A stretch of DNA of 62,993 bases, taken from positions 1-62,993 of the forward strand of contig LADP01000011.1 of assembly GCA_000961575.1 (NCBI GenBank). Direction: 5' to 3'. The notes under the pieces were generated by a model. The model saw only the letters and a program-made list of their open reading frames with translations, made no database searches and was not told the DNA's origin. The stretch's first letter is position 1; every line of letters starts with the position of its first letter. This stretch comes from Peptococcaceae bacterium BRH_c8a. Lineage in GTDB: Bacteria > Bacillota > Desulfotomaculia > Desulfotomaculales > Desulfallaceae. This document shows, in pieces, positions 8,186 to 18,300 of the stretch. Made by a program: the position numbers and the translations under genes.

Positions 8186-8586
8186 CGCTCCGGCTCCTTC
8201 CGGGCGGTGTGGGAAAGCTCCCTTTCCTGCATCATTAAAAGCCGCGCCATGTCGTTGACGATGACCGGATGATCGTTCAGGCAAAACTCGTGGAAATGCC
8301 TCGTTTCGCCCTGATGCCCCGGATACTGCGGGTAAGGTTCAACCTGCGCCGCCCATTCCTTGACTGGGCGGTAATACCTCCCGTCCCAAGAAGCGTGGTT
8401 GATCGTTGCGGCCAGCACCTGACGGACACGCTCCTGTCCGTGGGCTTCAATGATTGTCTTTAAGAATTCGGGCAGCCTGCGGTCATGATAGCTTTGCGAG
8501 AGCGCCAGGTTTTCCATAAAGGCGTTCTTGCAGTCGAGGATGGCGCGGAATTCCTCTCGCCACTTTTGGACAAGTTCATCATTCAT
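8182..8586 (-). CDS. Conserved ICE protein (DUF3849-like, tentative), 134 aa
   Basis: ATG at 8586 with AAGAGGTG upstream; a longer reading frame to 8676 would run into the oriT hairpins. The 134-aa soluble protein contains LPEFLKTIIEAHGQERVRQV followed by LAATINHASWDGRYYRPVKEWA, resembling the xVLAxTIxxxxWDGRxxxxxxxWA pattern of DUF3848/3849 proteins found in clostridial mobile elements. It overlaps mobC by 4 bp, so it belongs to the relaxosome operon. Function unknown. Confidence 0.6.
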   Translation of the reverse strand: MNDELVQKWREEFRAILDCKNAFMENLALSQSYHDRRLPEFLKTIIEAHGQERVRQVLAATINHASWDGRYYRPVKEWAAQVEPYPQYPGHQGETRHFHEFCLNDHPVIVNDMARLLMMQERELSHTARKEPER

Positions 8587-8636
8587 AGATAACACCTCTT
8601 TTCTTAATTGATTAAGTACGGCATGAAGGGGGGGTA

Positions 8637-8760
8637 TTAGGGGCTTCGCCCCTAACAAGCGAATTTTGGGAGACAAAATTCAGTGCTTGCTGCAACACAA
8701 GACAGCGGTCTTGTGTTGGGTGTGGGTTACGATTGTTCTTAAGAGACCTGCCGAAAAGAA
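8637..8760. other. Predicted origin of transfer (oriT)
   Basis: Three inverted repeats in a row: 8637-8655 (8-bp arms TTAGGGGC), 8661-8681 (8-bp arms GAATTTTG, 5-nt loop) and 8693-8718 (perfect 11-bp arms CAACACAAGAC, 4-nt loop). A non-repetitive stretch follows from 8719 (GGTGTGGGTTACGATTG). Clustered hairpins directly upstream of the mobC-relaxase operon are the usual architecture of MOBP oriT sites. The nick position cannot be read from the sequence. The remaining bases to 8999 hold no gene I can support. Confidence 0.65.
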
Positions 8761-8999
8761 AAGACCGGAGGTCATCGCTCATTACTCACAGCGCTTCATA
8801 TATTTGTTTCGTGAGTACACTTCCTTTTCCTGTGTAGCAAACTCCACACTGGCAAAGGGTTTCTTTGATTCCACCTGATAGGTATTTATAAAAGCAAAGC
8901 CTCCTTTCTTGATTTTTGGGCAAAAGAAAAAGGCACTGATTTTTCAGCACCTATAATAACTTTGTGTGTCTAATTGGAATACGGTTTTTTGAATTTTTG

Positions 9000-9128
9000 T
9001 TAATCTGTCCAGTGTATATTTACTTTGGAAGAACCCCCAGCAAAGTTTAGTCCAATAATTCCAATATTTAATGTTACACCGGTAACTCTTATCAGCCTTA
9101 TTAAATCTTTTATGCCTTTAAAAATCAT
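9000..9128 (-). CDS. Small hydrophobic peptide, 42 aa
   Basis: ATG at 9128 lies 8 bases after AAGGAGGG, an excellent ribosome-binding site. The 42-residue product MIFKGIKDLIRLIRVTGVTL...NIHWTD is amphipathic to hydrophobic. It lies between the RloB gene and the oriT on the same strand. It may be a small membrane-active peptide, but there is no family match and it could be a chance ORF. Confidence 0.4.
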   Translation of the reverse strand: MIFKGIKDLIRLIRVTGVTLNIGIIGLNFAGGSSKVNIHWTD

Positions 9129-9230
9129 AAGACATCCCTCCTTCAAAACTTTAGCTGGGTTTGGCTGGTGGTTCTGCCAAGGACCGCAAGGGTAGTCTTT
9201 CCAAAATAAATATACACTTCTCATTTAGTT

Positions 9231-9845
9231 TTATAGTTCCCCGCAATCCTGTAGGACAATTTTTAGAAAATCATGAAGGGAAAAGTCCGGATTGTCATAA
9301 CAGGCAACAGACTCTACCATAAAGCAGTCAGATTCCAATTTCCCGGCCCGGATTTGATCTGCCCGCCTGATTGCATGTCTTACATCTTCAAGGGTAATCT
9401 GCCTTAGTATCCTTTCAAGATTACCCCTTTCTTTAATATCCGCCTCTCGGTTCAACCCATATATTCTGCGTACATCAACAACGTAAGCGTCATTTGAAGC
9501 AACCGGTCTGTTAAAATCCTCTTTATGAAGAATAAACCACAAGTCTATGTTCACATTGCTGTATGCGTGGTAAACATTTTTCCCCTTTTCTCTCCGGCTT
9601 TTTCTTCGAAGCTGCTCACATATTATTATGTTTTGACGAAACTCCGTGTCCTTGAAATCATAGTCAAACAGAGCGGCGTTATCATAATCTGTGTAGTTTT
9701 TCTTTAGTCTTTCAGCGGAACCGCGTGTCGTATTGAAGGTAACAACCCGTTCCGGAAATATTTTCAAAAGAAATGCAACATGCTTTAGGTACATTTCTTC
9801 CTGCTGGCCGTCACAGACGCAAAAGTAAGTTTTACGGTACATCAT
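9231..9845 (-). CDS. RloB-like (AbiLii-type) protein of an abortive-infection pair
   Basis: Start ATG at 9845 overlaps the stop of the upstream ATPase gene (ATGA); 204 aa. The N-terminus FCVCDGQQEEMYLKHV and the acidic ALFDYDFKD near residues 58-66 fit the RloB family, whose fold resembles the TOPRIM nuclease of OLD proteins (acidic residues after a glycine turn, then DxD). NVDLWFILHKEDF-type sequence (here NVNIDLWFILHKEDF) is also characteristic. Paired with RloA/AbiLi ATPases it forms a phage-defence module known from anticodon-nuclease loci and lactococcal AbiL. Confidence 0.8.
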   Translation of the reverse strand: MMYRKTYFCVCDGQQEEMYLKHVAFLLKIFPERVVTFNTTRGSAERLKKNYTDYDNAALFDYDFKDTEFRQNIIICEQLRRKSRREKGKNVYHAYSNVNIDLWFILHKEDFNRPVASNDAYVVDVRRIYGLNREADIKERGNLERILRQITLEDVRHAIRRADQIRAGKLESDCFMVESVACYDNPDFSLHDFLKIVLQDCGEL

Positions 9846-11143
9846 TCTTCCTCCTTTGCTTCTTTGTTAAAAAGCTTGGAGAAATCTATATACGGAAGTG
9901 TGCCGTATTTCCCTTTAAAATAATTCAAAAGATAGTTCTGATCATTCCGGACATCAGTGGACCCGAAATCAGCGAGCGAATAAATGGTGCTTTCAAAGGT
10001 GTCCTTATCTTTTTCGACGAATTTGATTTGATCACGCCGGAAAATCTTATTGCTTAGATAAATTGGGTTATGGGTAGTAAAGATAAGCTGAGCCCCTCTT
10101 TTATTTATCGATTGATCATTAAAAAGGGCAATAACGCCTTTAATCAATTCGGGATGGATTGCCGCATCAAATTCATCAAGTACGAATATGCCTCCCTTCG
10201 CAAACAAGTTTTCAAAGGGAATGGCGAAATCCAAAAGCTTTAAGGTTCCTCTCGATTCCATCAATTCGGCGGAAACCATTACATCCCGCTTACCGGACTT
10301 ATAGATAGAAAAAAGTTGCATATCGGCGGAATGCTCATCTTCCGATTTCTGAGATTTGAACAGGATTCGCTGAGGGCCGAAATCCGCGTTTTTTACAAAG
10401 CCGTCGAGTGTTTTGTTCCACGCCAGGAAATCTTTATCCGGCATATCAGTTGCAGAAAATGTAAGGTTCGCTTTCTTAAGGGTAAAATCGCTTACCACAA
10501 TTAGCTTGTTTTTAAAAAAATCAATTACTTTATCGGCAATTTCGCTGCTGATAACCGTTTTGAACGCATGTGTTAAAAAGAGTTCAACCGGGTCAAGGTT
10601 TTTGTTGATTTTGTTTTCAAATTCTGCTAGCAGCTTTTCATTGTACTGTATAAGGGAAAGCACCTTCTTATCCCGTTTGATAGCAACGCGTTTTAAGTCG
10701 CGCTCAAAAATTTGAATTAGTCCCTTGCTGCTGTATATCCATAGCTGTTCAGAAATAATCTGCCGTTTTTCCTTGTCAAACAGCTTGGTCATGACTTCAA
10801 AGGAATACAGAAAATGAGCGCCTTCGTTTATAAATTCCACTTCAAATAACATGGGGTTTTGTTCCGGACTATGGGCGAACGGGTATAATTCAAGATTGTT
10901 CAAATCAGGAGACGAAGCCTCAAGAGAACCTTCTAAGACGATCTCTCGCATCAGCGCCAAGGACATAATAATATTGGATTTTCCGCTGGCGTTTGCACCA
11001 TATATGACAGCAGAAGGAAGGATACGCAGTCCATTTTCGCGGATGAGATTTTCATCCAAAGTCCGTTGTGCACCTGCTCCCATATCCAGTTGAGTCTTGC
11101 CCTTGAAGGAGCGAAAATTTTGAAACGCATATTTTATCAGCAT
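9842..11143 (-). CDS. RloA-like (AbiLi-type) AAA ATPase
   Basis: ATG at 11143 with AAGGAG upstream; 433 aa. Walker A GANASGKSN lies near residues 49-57, following the start FQNFRSFKGKTQLDMG typical of SMC/ABC-like AAA_15/AAA_21 ATPases. The ABC signature-like region is replaced by LMESRGTLKLLDFA, then Walker B IFVLDEFDAAIHPEL and the switch histidine LIFTTHNPIYLS. It probably senses infection and controls the RloB effector. The two genes are translationally coupled and form a cargo island between the oriT and the primase-like gene. Confidence 0.85.
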   Translation of the reverse strand: MLIKYAFQNFRSFKGKTQLDMGAGAQRTLDENLIRENGLRILPSAVIYGANASGKSNIIMSLALMREIVLEGSLEASSPDLNNLELYPFAHSPEQNPMLFEVEFINEGAHFLYSFEVMTKLFDKEKRQIISEQLWIYSSKGLIQIFERDLKRVAIKRDKKVLSLIQYNEKLLAEFENKINKNLDPVELFLTHAFKTVISSEIADKVIDFFKNKLIVVSDFTLKKANLTFSATDMPDKDFLAWNKTLDGFVKNADFGPQRILFKSQKSEDEHSADMQLFSIYKSGKRDVMVSAELMESRGTLKLLDFAIPFENLFAKGGIFVLDEFDAAIHPELIKGVIALFNDQSINKRGAQLIFTTHNPIYLSNKIFRRDQIKFVEKDKDTFESTIYSLADFGSTDVRNDQNYLLNYFKGKYGTLPYIDFSKLFNKEAKEEE

Positions 11144-11365
11144 ATAACATTCTCCTTGCTATAATTCCGTAATTCATCTTCTATATTATACCCAATTTTC
11201 AGCCATAATACAATGAGATTGAGAAAAATGCTCAAACAATCAATTTTTATGAGCGGCTTATGTAATATTTAAAAGCTCGACGTATAGGATATATGGCTAT
11301 ATTTTATTTTTCTCCCGCTATCGCTTTTATTTCAGCGATAACATGTCGTAAATAAAACCCTCAAC

Positions 11366-12316
11366 TTATTCACGTTCCAGTGGCTGCCGTATCTTTAGGG
11401 TCATTTTCAAATAGTCGTTAACATCTTTTCCGCGCTTGGGTGGTTCATCAGATACGGCGTAGGCAAGTGGAAGAAGGGCATTGATGGTTTTTACAGCCAT
11501 TCTTCCCGGCACGTCGTTGTCAAGATGCAGAGCGATGTCGTTTATCTGTGGATAGTCCTCCAGGTATTGGGTTAAAGCGACGGGCAGGGTGCTTTCCCCG
11601 ATGTTCTTTTTCGGCTTGTAAATACCCGCCAAGGACAGACAGTTTTCTTTTCTCCAATCCCTGCCTGCCAGAAGCTCCAATGTACAGTAGGACAATAAAT
11701 CAATGGCGCTTTCAAACAGGTGAAGCTTTATGGATTCATTCCTTGCCGGAGTGGAGAAGGAGAAGTGCTTGTCGCTACAGCTCACGTCGCCCATAAAACG
11801 GCTGCCGGAAGTGCCCCGGAGCGCCCCGTACCGGGGGATGCCCCACCGGTCGAAGCCGACAAAGACCGCATTGTGGTGATAGCGGCTTTCATACAGCCGT
11901 CCGGTCTGGATGCAGTAATCAAGTAATGTGATGTGTATGCCGCGCCCGGTGAGATAGGTAATCACGCGGTTGTTGTTTTCGTTTTTCTCAGGTAAAAGCA
12001 GCTTTCTTGGCTTGGTGGGTTCCTGTGTTTTTGACCGGACAGGTGGCGCAATGGCCGCCTGTCCGTCTATCTGAATCACCGCTTCGGGGAGCGTCATGCC
12101 CCGCACTTTGATGAGATAGTCCAGGGCAGAGCGTCCGCCGATATTACGCGACCACCAGCACCATTTTCCATTAGAGATTTTCAGGCTGTCATGGGTGCGT
12201 GTGGTATAGACGTTGCCGGAAAAGCGCACCAGCTCCTGCGGCTCGTAATATTGCAGGTAAGTCAGCAGATCCAGTTGCTTTGCGCGTTCAATCTGCTCCG
12301 GTGTTACATAAGGCAT
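11366..12316 (-). CDS. DUF3991/TOPRIM primase-like ICE protein
   Basis: ATG at 12316 with GAGGTG upstream, 10 bp after the helicase stop; 316 aa. The N-terminal 90 residues (YLQYYEPQELVRFSGNVYTTRTHDSLKIS, then KWCWWSRNIGGRSALDYLI) are the DUF3991/CHC2-like region. The C-terminal part carries the TOPRIM pattern LFESAIDLLSY and IALHLDNDVPGRMA (about 265-278). It probably acts in replication or second-strand synthesis of the transferred DNA. A close second copy is at 45505-46452. The 222 bp before the RloA gene are non-coding. Confidence 0.8.
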   Translation of the reverse strand: MPYVTPEQIERAKQLDLLTYLQYYEPQELVRFSGNVYTTRTHDSLKISNGKWCWWSRNIGGRSALDYLIKVRGMTLPEAVIQIDGQAAIAPPVRSKTQEPTKPRKLLLPEKNENNNRVITYLTGRGIHITLLDYCIQTGRLYESRYHHNAVFVGFDRWGIPRYGALRGTSGSRFMGDVSCSDKHFSFSTPARNESIKLHLFESAIDLLSYCTLELLAGRDWRKENCLSLAGIYKPKKNIGESTLPVALTQYLEDYPQINDIALHLDNDVPGRMAVKTINALLPLAYAVSDEPPKRGKDVNDYLKMTLKIRQPLERE

Positions 12317-12326
12317 GTTTTTCACC

Positions 12327-15300
12327 TCATCTTTCGTAGCCCACGGCTTTCTTTTCCGATACATCTATGTCCTCATCCGGTTCGCCGTCCAGCACTTCGT
12401 TTTCATGTTTATCCATGTTTAGCAGGATGTTCAGTTCGGCCAATCGTGCGGATTTCGTTTGCAGTTCCTGTTCCTTCTCAAAGGGAATGTCGATCTGCTC
12501 CTTCGCTGTTTCCATCTGCTGGTGCAGTGTTTTCAATTGTTCTTGACAATACTCCAGCTTATTCGGTATTTCGGCAAGAACGTTATTGAGCCTTGTGATA
12601 TTACCGTAAATATCTGTGCCAAGCGTGACCGTATGGCTGAGCGCGCCCCGCAGGGTGATCTGGTATTGCTTGTTGAAGCCGTCAAAGGAAAACAGCATCG
12701 GAAAGCTCATGTAGCTGCCCAGCTCCTGCGGCTCCGGTGTGGTCATCAGCTTACAGGCTTCCAGGATGGCCGCGCCTGCCTGCGCCTTTTCGGTATAGGA
12801 AATGTTCTTGACCGTCATTCCCGCAAATTTGCTGTCCTCCGCACCATCCGCGACAGGTTCAGATGTACCGTGCCGCTCGTACAGGGCAAGGTCTTTTTCA
12901 TAGCCCGCAATGCGCTCCTCGGTGAATTTAATTTGCTGCGGGAATTGCTTGAGCAATCTGTCCTCCAAAGCATACCGTTGGCTTAGATGATTGGCTTTCA
13001 ATAGCTTTAGCTTGGAAACCTGAATGTCTAAATCCATCTTGTCCTTGATATAGGGATTGCCCGTTGCCAGCGCTTTTATCTCGGCGTAGGAAAGCGCCGT
13101 TTCGTCAATGTCCTCGGCGCTTCTTACCGGGGATTTGCTGGTCATAATCTGCGAAATAAACCGCTGCTTGTTCTCTATAATCTGATACAGGTACGCGTCA
13201 AAGGTGTTTTCCGTCACATAGCGGAAGATATGCACCTCGTCATTTTTGTTGCCCTGCCGGACAATTCTGCCGCTGCGCTGCTCCAGATCACGGGGCCGCC
13301 ACGGGCAATCAAGGTCATGAAGCGCAATCAGCTTATCCTGCACATTGGTTCCGGCTCCCATCTTAAAGGTGGAACCTAACAAAGCGCGTACCTGTCCCTT
13401 GCGAACCTTGGCAAACAGCTCTTTTTTGCGGGTTTCAGTATTAGCGTCGTGGATAAAGGCCACTTCATCGGCGGGAACGCCTCGGGCGATGAGCTTTTGG
13501 CGCACATCGTCATACACGTTGAAGTTCCCGTCACCTTTGGGTGTGGAGAGATCGCAGAACACAAGCTGTGTCAGTTTTTTCTCGTTGTTCTCCTGCCAGA
13601 AGCGGAAGATGTTTTCCACACAGGCGTTTACCTTGCTGTCTTCGTGGTCGGGCAGCATGGGATTGGCCAACCGCTGGTCAAGCGCCAGCTTTCGTCCGTC
13701 GTTGGTGATTTTGAGCATATTGTCCTCATAGGGTTCCACCTTCTTGGCGCGTACCTGTTCGGCGCGCTCCGCAAGCTCGGCCACCATGTCCTGCTGGAAT
13801 TCGCTCGGCTTGACGGCAACATTGTGGTAATTTGCCTTGGGCACAGGAAGGTTCAACATATCCGCCGTTTTGATATCCGCAACCTCTTTGAACATACTCA
13901 TCAGTTCCGGGAGGTTGTAGAAACGGGCGAAGCGCGTTTTAGCCCGGTAGCCCGTGCCTTCCGGCGCAAGCTCAATAGCAGTAACGGTTTCCCCGAAGGT
14001 GGAGGCCCAACAGTCAAAATGCTGTAATCCTTTTTCCCGCAGGAGTTTATATTGCAGGTATCTTTGCATGGTGTACATCTCCGTAATGCTGTTACTGATA
14101 GGCGTTCCTGTGGCAAAGATAATTCCGCGCCCCTCGGTCAGTTCATCCAGGTAACGGCATTTGGCAAAAAGGTCACTGGATTTCTGCGCTTCGGTCTGTG
14201 ACAGCCCTGCCACATTTCTCATTTTGGTGTAGAGAAAAAGGTTCTTGTAAAAATCCGCTTCATCCACAAACAGGCGGTCAACACCCAATTCCTCAAAGGT
14301 CACAACATCATCCTTGCGGCTGGTATCGTTGAGCTTATCCAATTTGAGCTTTAACGTCTTTTTGGTCTTTTCAAGCTGCTTGATGGCGTAACGCTCGCCT
14401 TTTTCCTCTTTCAGCTCCCGGATGCCGCTGGTGATTTCCGCAATCTGATCCTGTAACTGCTGCTTTTGCCGTTCTGCGGAGATGGGGATTTTCTCAAATT
14501 GGCTATGCCCGATAATCACCGCATCATAGTCGCCGGTGGCAATACGGGCGCAAAACTTCTTGCGGTTCTTGGTTTCAAAGTCCTTTTTGGTAGCTACAAG
14601 GATATTGGCCGATGGGTAAAGCTGCAAAAACTCCCCAGCCCATTGCTCGGTCAGATGATTCGGAACAACAAACATGCTTTTGTTGCACAGTCCCAAATGC
14701 TTGCTTTCCATCGCAGCCGCCGTCATTTCATAGGTCTTGCCCGCACCCACGCAATGGGCCAGCATTGTATTCCCACCGTACAGAATGTGTGCCACCGCGT
14801 CCACCTGATGCTTTCGCAGGGAGATTTCCGGGTTCATGCCTGTAAAACGGATATGGCTGCCGTCGTATTCGCGGGGACGGACAGAATTAAAGCGGTCGTT
14901 GTAGAGCCTTGTCAGCCGTTCGCGGCGTTCGGGCTTCTTCCATATCCAGCCTTGGAACGCCTCCTTAATGGCTTCTTGTTTTTGTTGGGCAATGGCCGTT
15001 TCCTTTTTGTTCAGAATGCGCTTTTCATTGCCGTCCTCATAAACGGTATCAAAGATGCGCACATCTCGCAGATTAAGGGTGTCCTCGATAATCTTGTAGG
15101 CGTTGATACGCTTAGTGCCATAGGTGACATTGGCCTTGATATTGTCGCTACGGTCATCGTTTTTGCCCTTAACGTTCCAGTTGGCGGTATAGGTTGAATA
15201 GAAAACGTCGATATAGCGCCTGTACATATAAGGAGTTTCCAGCAGTTCAAGCATAAAGTCCTTGACCACATCCGGGGGAAGCCAGGTCGCGCCCAGACGT

Positions 15301-18300
15301 ACATCAATTTCGGAAGCGTCTAAATCCTTCGGCTGTACTGCTTCCAGAGCCGAAACATTGATACCATAAAGGTCAGGGTGCATTTCGGCAAACTGCCGGG
15401 CGGTTTGCAGCTTTTCCCGCACATTGCCGGAGAGATAAGCGTCCGCTGTTTCATATTGAATGATGCCATCATTGTTAAAATGGGTGGGATTGCGGAACAC
15501 GACGCCTTCCAGGTCTTTTACAAGCTGTCCCTCGGAAAGCCCTGTCAGGCTTTGCATGAAGCCCATATCTACACAGGCTTTTTCCGCAATGGAGATGGCC
15601 AGTGCTTCGGTGGCGGTATCCACATGGGTCACAGTGGTGCGCTGCCGGATGGTGCGCTTGGTGAACATATCCGCTTTGCGCTCCAGCTCGCCGTTCTCGT
15701 CCAGAATTTCCAGGGAGCAGAGCAGGCAGTAAGAGCTGTCATCCGCAAACGCCATGTTGTTGCCGCGGCTGTTTAACAGTCCGTATTTGGCGGTAAAAGT
15801 GTCATATAGACGGTTCAGCTTGCACTGCTGTTCCTGGATTATTTCGTTGCTGTAATCCTCGGTCTGGTATTCAATGAGTTCGCGGACTGAGTCCCGGATA
15901 GCAATCATGCCCTTGATCCGGCCCTCCGCCGTGACAGAGGTTTCCACGCGGTTCATCCGGCTGTTTTCGCGGTAGTAGATTGCGCCGTCCATAACGGTAT
16001 AACTGAAATTACGGACATTCGGATCTGCCGGGATAGAGGTGCCCACATCCTCGGTTACATCCTCCAGTTCATACTCGGTAATTTCCGCATGGATGTTTTC
16101 CAGCGCCTCGCGCAAGAGCTCTGCGAGGTCAGCACCTTCATAGGGCATACAGGTGGTTTCACTTTTGTTGCCGTACATCCGGTCGTCGTAGGCCAATGTG
16201 CCTAGCACCATTTCGGGATTGTCGGCAAAATAGCGATTTACGGGGATGCCGTCCTTGGTGGTGGAGAGATGCACCCAATCCGGTTCAATGTCGATTACCC
16301 TGTCACGCTTTTGCAGGAACAGGATGTCGGTGGTGACTTCCGTGCCGGCATTGGCAAAAAACGCATTGTTGGGAAGCCGGACGGCCCCCAGAAGCTCGGC
16401 CCGCTGCGCGATGTACTTGCGGACTTCGGGGTTTTGCTTATCCATCGTGCCCTTGGATGTGATAAAGGCAACAATGCCTCCGGGCCGCACCTTATCCAGC
16501 GTTTTGGCGAAAAAGTAGTCGTGGATGTAAAACTTGTACTTGTCGTACTTTTTATCCGCCACACCGTAGCTGCCGAAGGGCACATTGCCGATAGCCAGGT
16601 CGAAAAAGCTGTCGGGCAGGTTGGTTTCCTCAAAGCCCTGCACTGCGATGCTGGCGTTTTGATATAGCTGTTTGGCAATCCGGCCTGTGATGCCGTCCAG
16701 TTCCACACCATACAGCTTGGAGTTTTTCATGCTCTCCGGCACAAGGCCGAAAAAGTTGCCGATGCCGCAGGCGGGTTCCAGAATATTGCCGGTCTGGAAG
16801 CCCATGTTGCCAAGGCAGGCATACATGGCCTTGACGACGGTGGGGGAAGTATAATGGGCATTTAAGGTGGAGGCCCTCGCGGATGTATATTCCTCATCAG
16901 TGAGCAACTCCTTAAGCATGGCGTATTCCTTCGCCCACTGGCTATTCTGTTCATCAAATACCTGCGGCAGGCCGCCCCATCCCAAATACCGGGAAAGGAT
17001 TTCCTGTTCCTCTGGAGTGGCAAAGCGGTTTTGTTCTTCCAGTTGGTTCAAGAGCCGTATGGCGGCGACATTCCAGCCGTATTTGGTCTTTGCGCCTCCA
17101 TGCCCTAATTCATCGTCGGTGATACGGAAATTGACGCGGGGCTGCTTTTGGGATGCTGGCTGAAGGTCAATGATGACTTTAGATACTTCGCCATCCTGTG
17201 TTTTTCGCCATACGGGTTCTTTGGCCTGTTCCAAAACGCCGTGCACAAACTCGATGCTTTCGCTGCGGAAAATGGGAAAGCCCGTGTTGCGCTGAAAGGT
17301 GATGTCCCGCAGACTGACCGTATCGGCTTCCTCGTCGATGCTATCGATGGCATAGCGCCGGTCCTCAATGGAAAGCTCCACGCCCACGGCAATTTCTTTT
17401 TCGGCTGGTTTCTTTTCCGCTTCCCTGGCTTGGCCGTCCGGAAACTCCAGGTCAAATTCCACATAGTTTTTTTCGCTCTCGCTGCCGCTGTCGCTGGTGA
17501 CGGTATTGCCCTCGTGGGTGATGGTCACATCGCTGGTTGCCCTCACCCATTCCGGTGCATTGGGGTCGTCGGCATGAAGAGTAACGACGTCCCTTTTTTC
17601 CGTCAGGTAATCCTGGTAGGTTCGTTGGAACACATCCTCGGCAAGCCATTCCTTAAACTGCGGCAGGGTGGTATAGGCTTCATAAAAAGCCGGATGCTCC
17701 TCCTGCATGGAAAGGACAATGCGGTCGATGGCGCTGCCCAGTTCCCGTTCGGCACTGTCGGGGTCGGTATCCCTGTCCCGAAGGTAAGGGTAGATCTCGT
17801 CGGTTCTTATCCTGTTGACGATTTGAGGCAGGTACGCCTGGTATAGCGTACGGGGGGATGGTGTTCCCTTTTCTTCGGCTGGTTGCTCTGGTACTTTCCC
17901 GGCTGCAATAAGATGGTCATTCAAGGGATTCTCCCGCAGCATCCGGTCAAAGTCATCCCGCGCAAGTTCCTTGCTGAACAGCGGAAAACTGATGTCGCGG
18001 AGCAGCACCTTGCCACTGTCAAAGGATAAAATCTCGTATTCGTCCGTGCCGAGATACACCGTGTCGCCAAGTGAGAAGGCATATTTCGCATTCTTTCGTG
18101 ACGGCGGCTTTGGTTCGGAGGGAGCCGGTTCCCGGTTCAGGATTTCGCGGGCATAGGTTTGCTCGGCAAGCTGTTGGCGGCGTTCCTCCATCTGCTGTTC
18201 ATAAACGGGCAGATATTCCTTTTCCTTGCTGTTTAAGTAGCGATCGGTGGTAATCAATTCGCCAATGCGTTTTTGCACCTTTGCCCAGGGCAATACAATT

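Noticed and set aside
8938-8962. Possible terminator hairpin GGCACTGA...TCAGCACC.
   Set aside because: Two mismatches in the stem and no T-run.
13345-17846. Many long plus-strand ORFs opposite the giant helicase gene (up to about 240 aa).
   Set aside because: They have no ribosome-binding sites or known domains and follow the codon pattern of the minus-strand gene.
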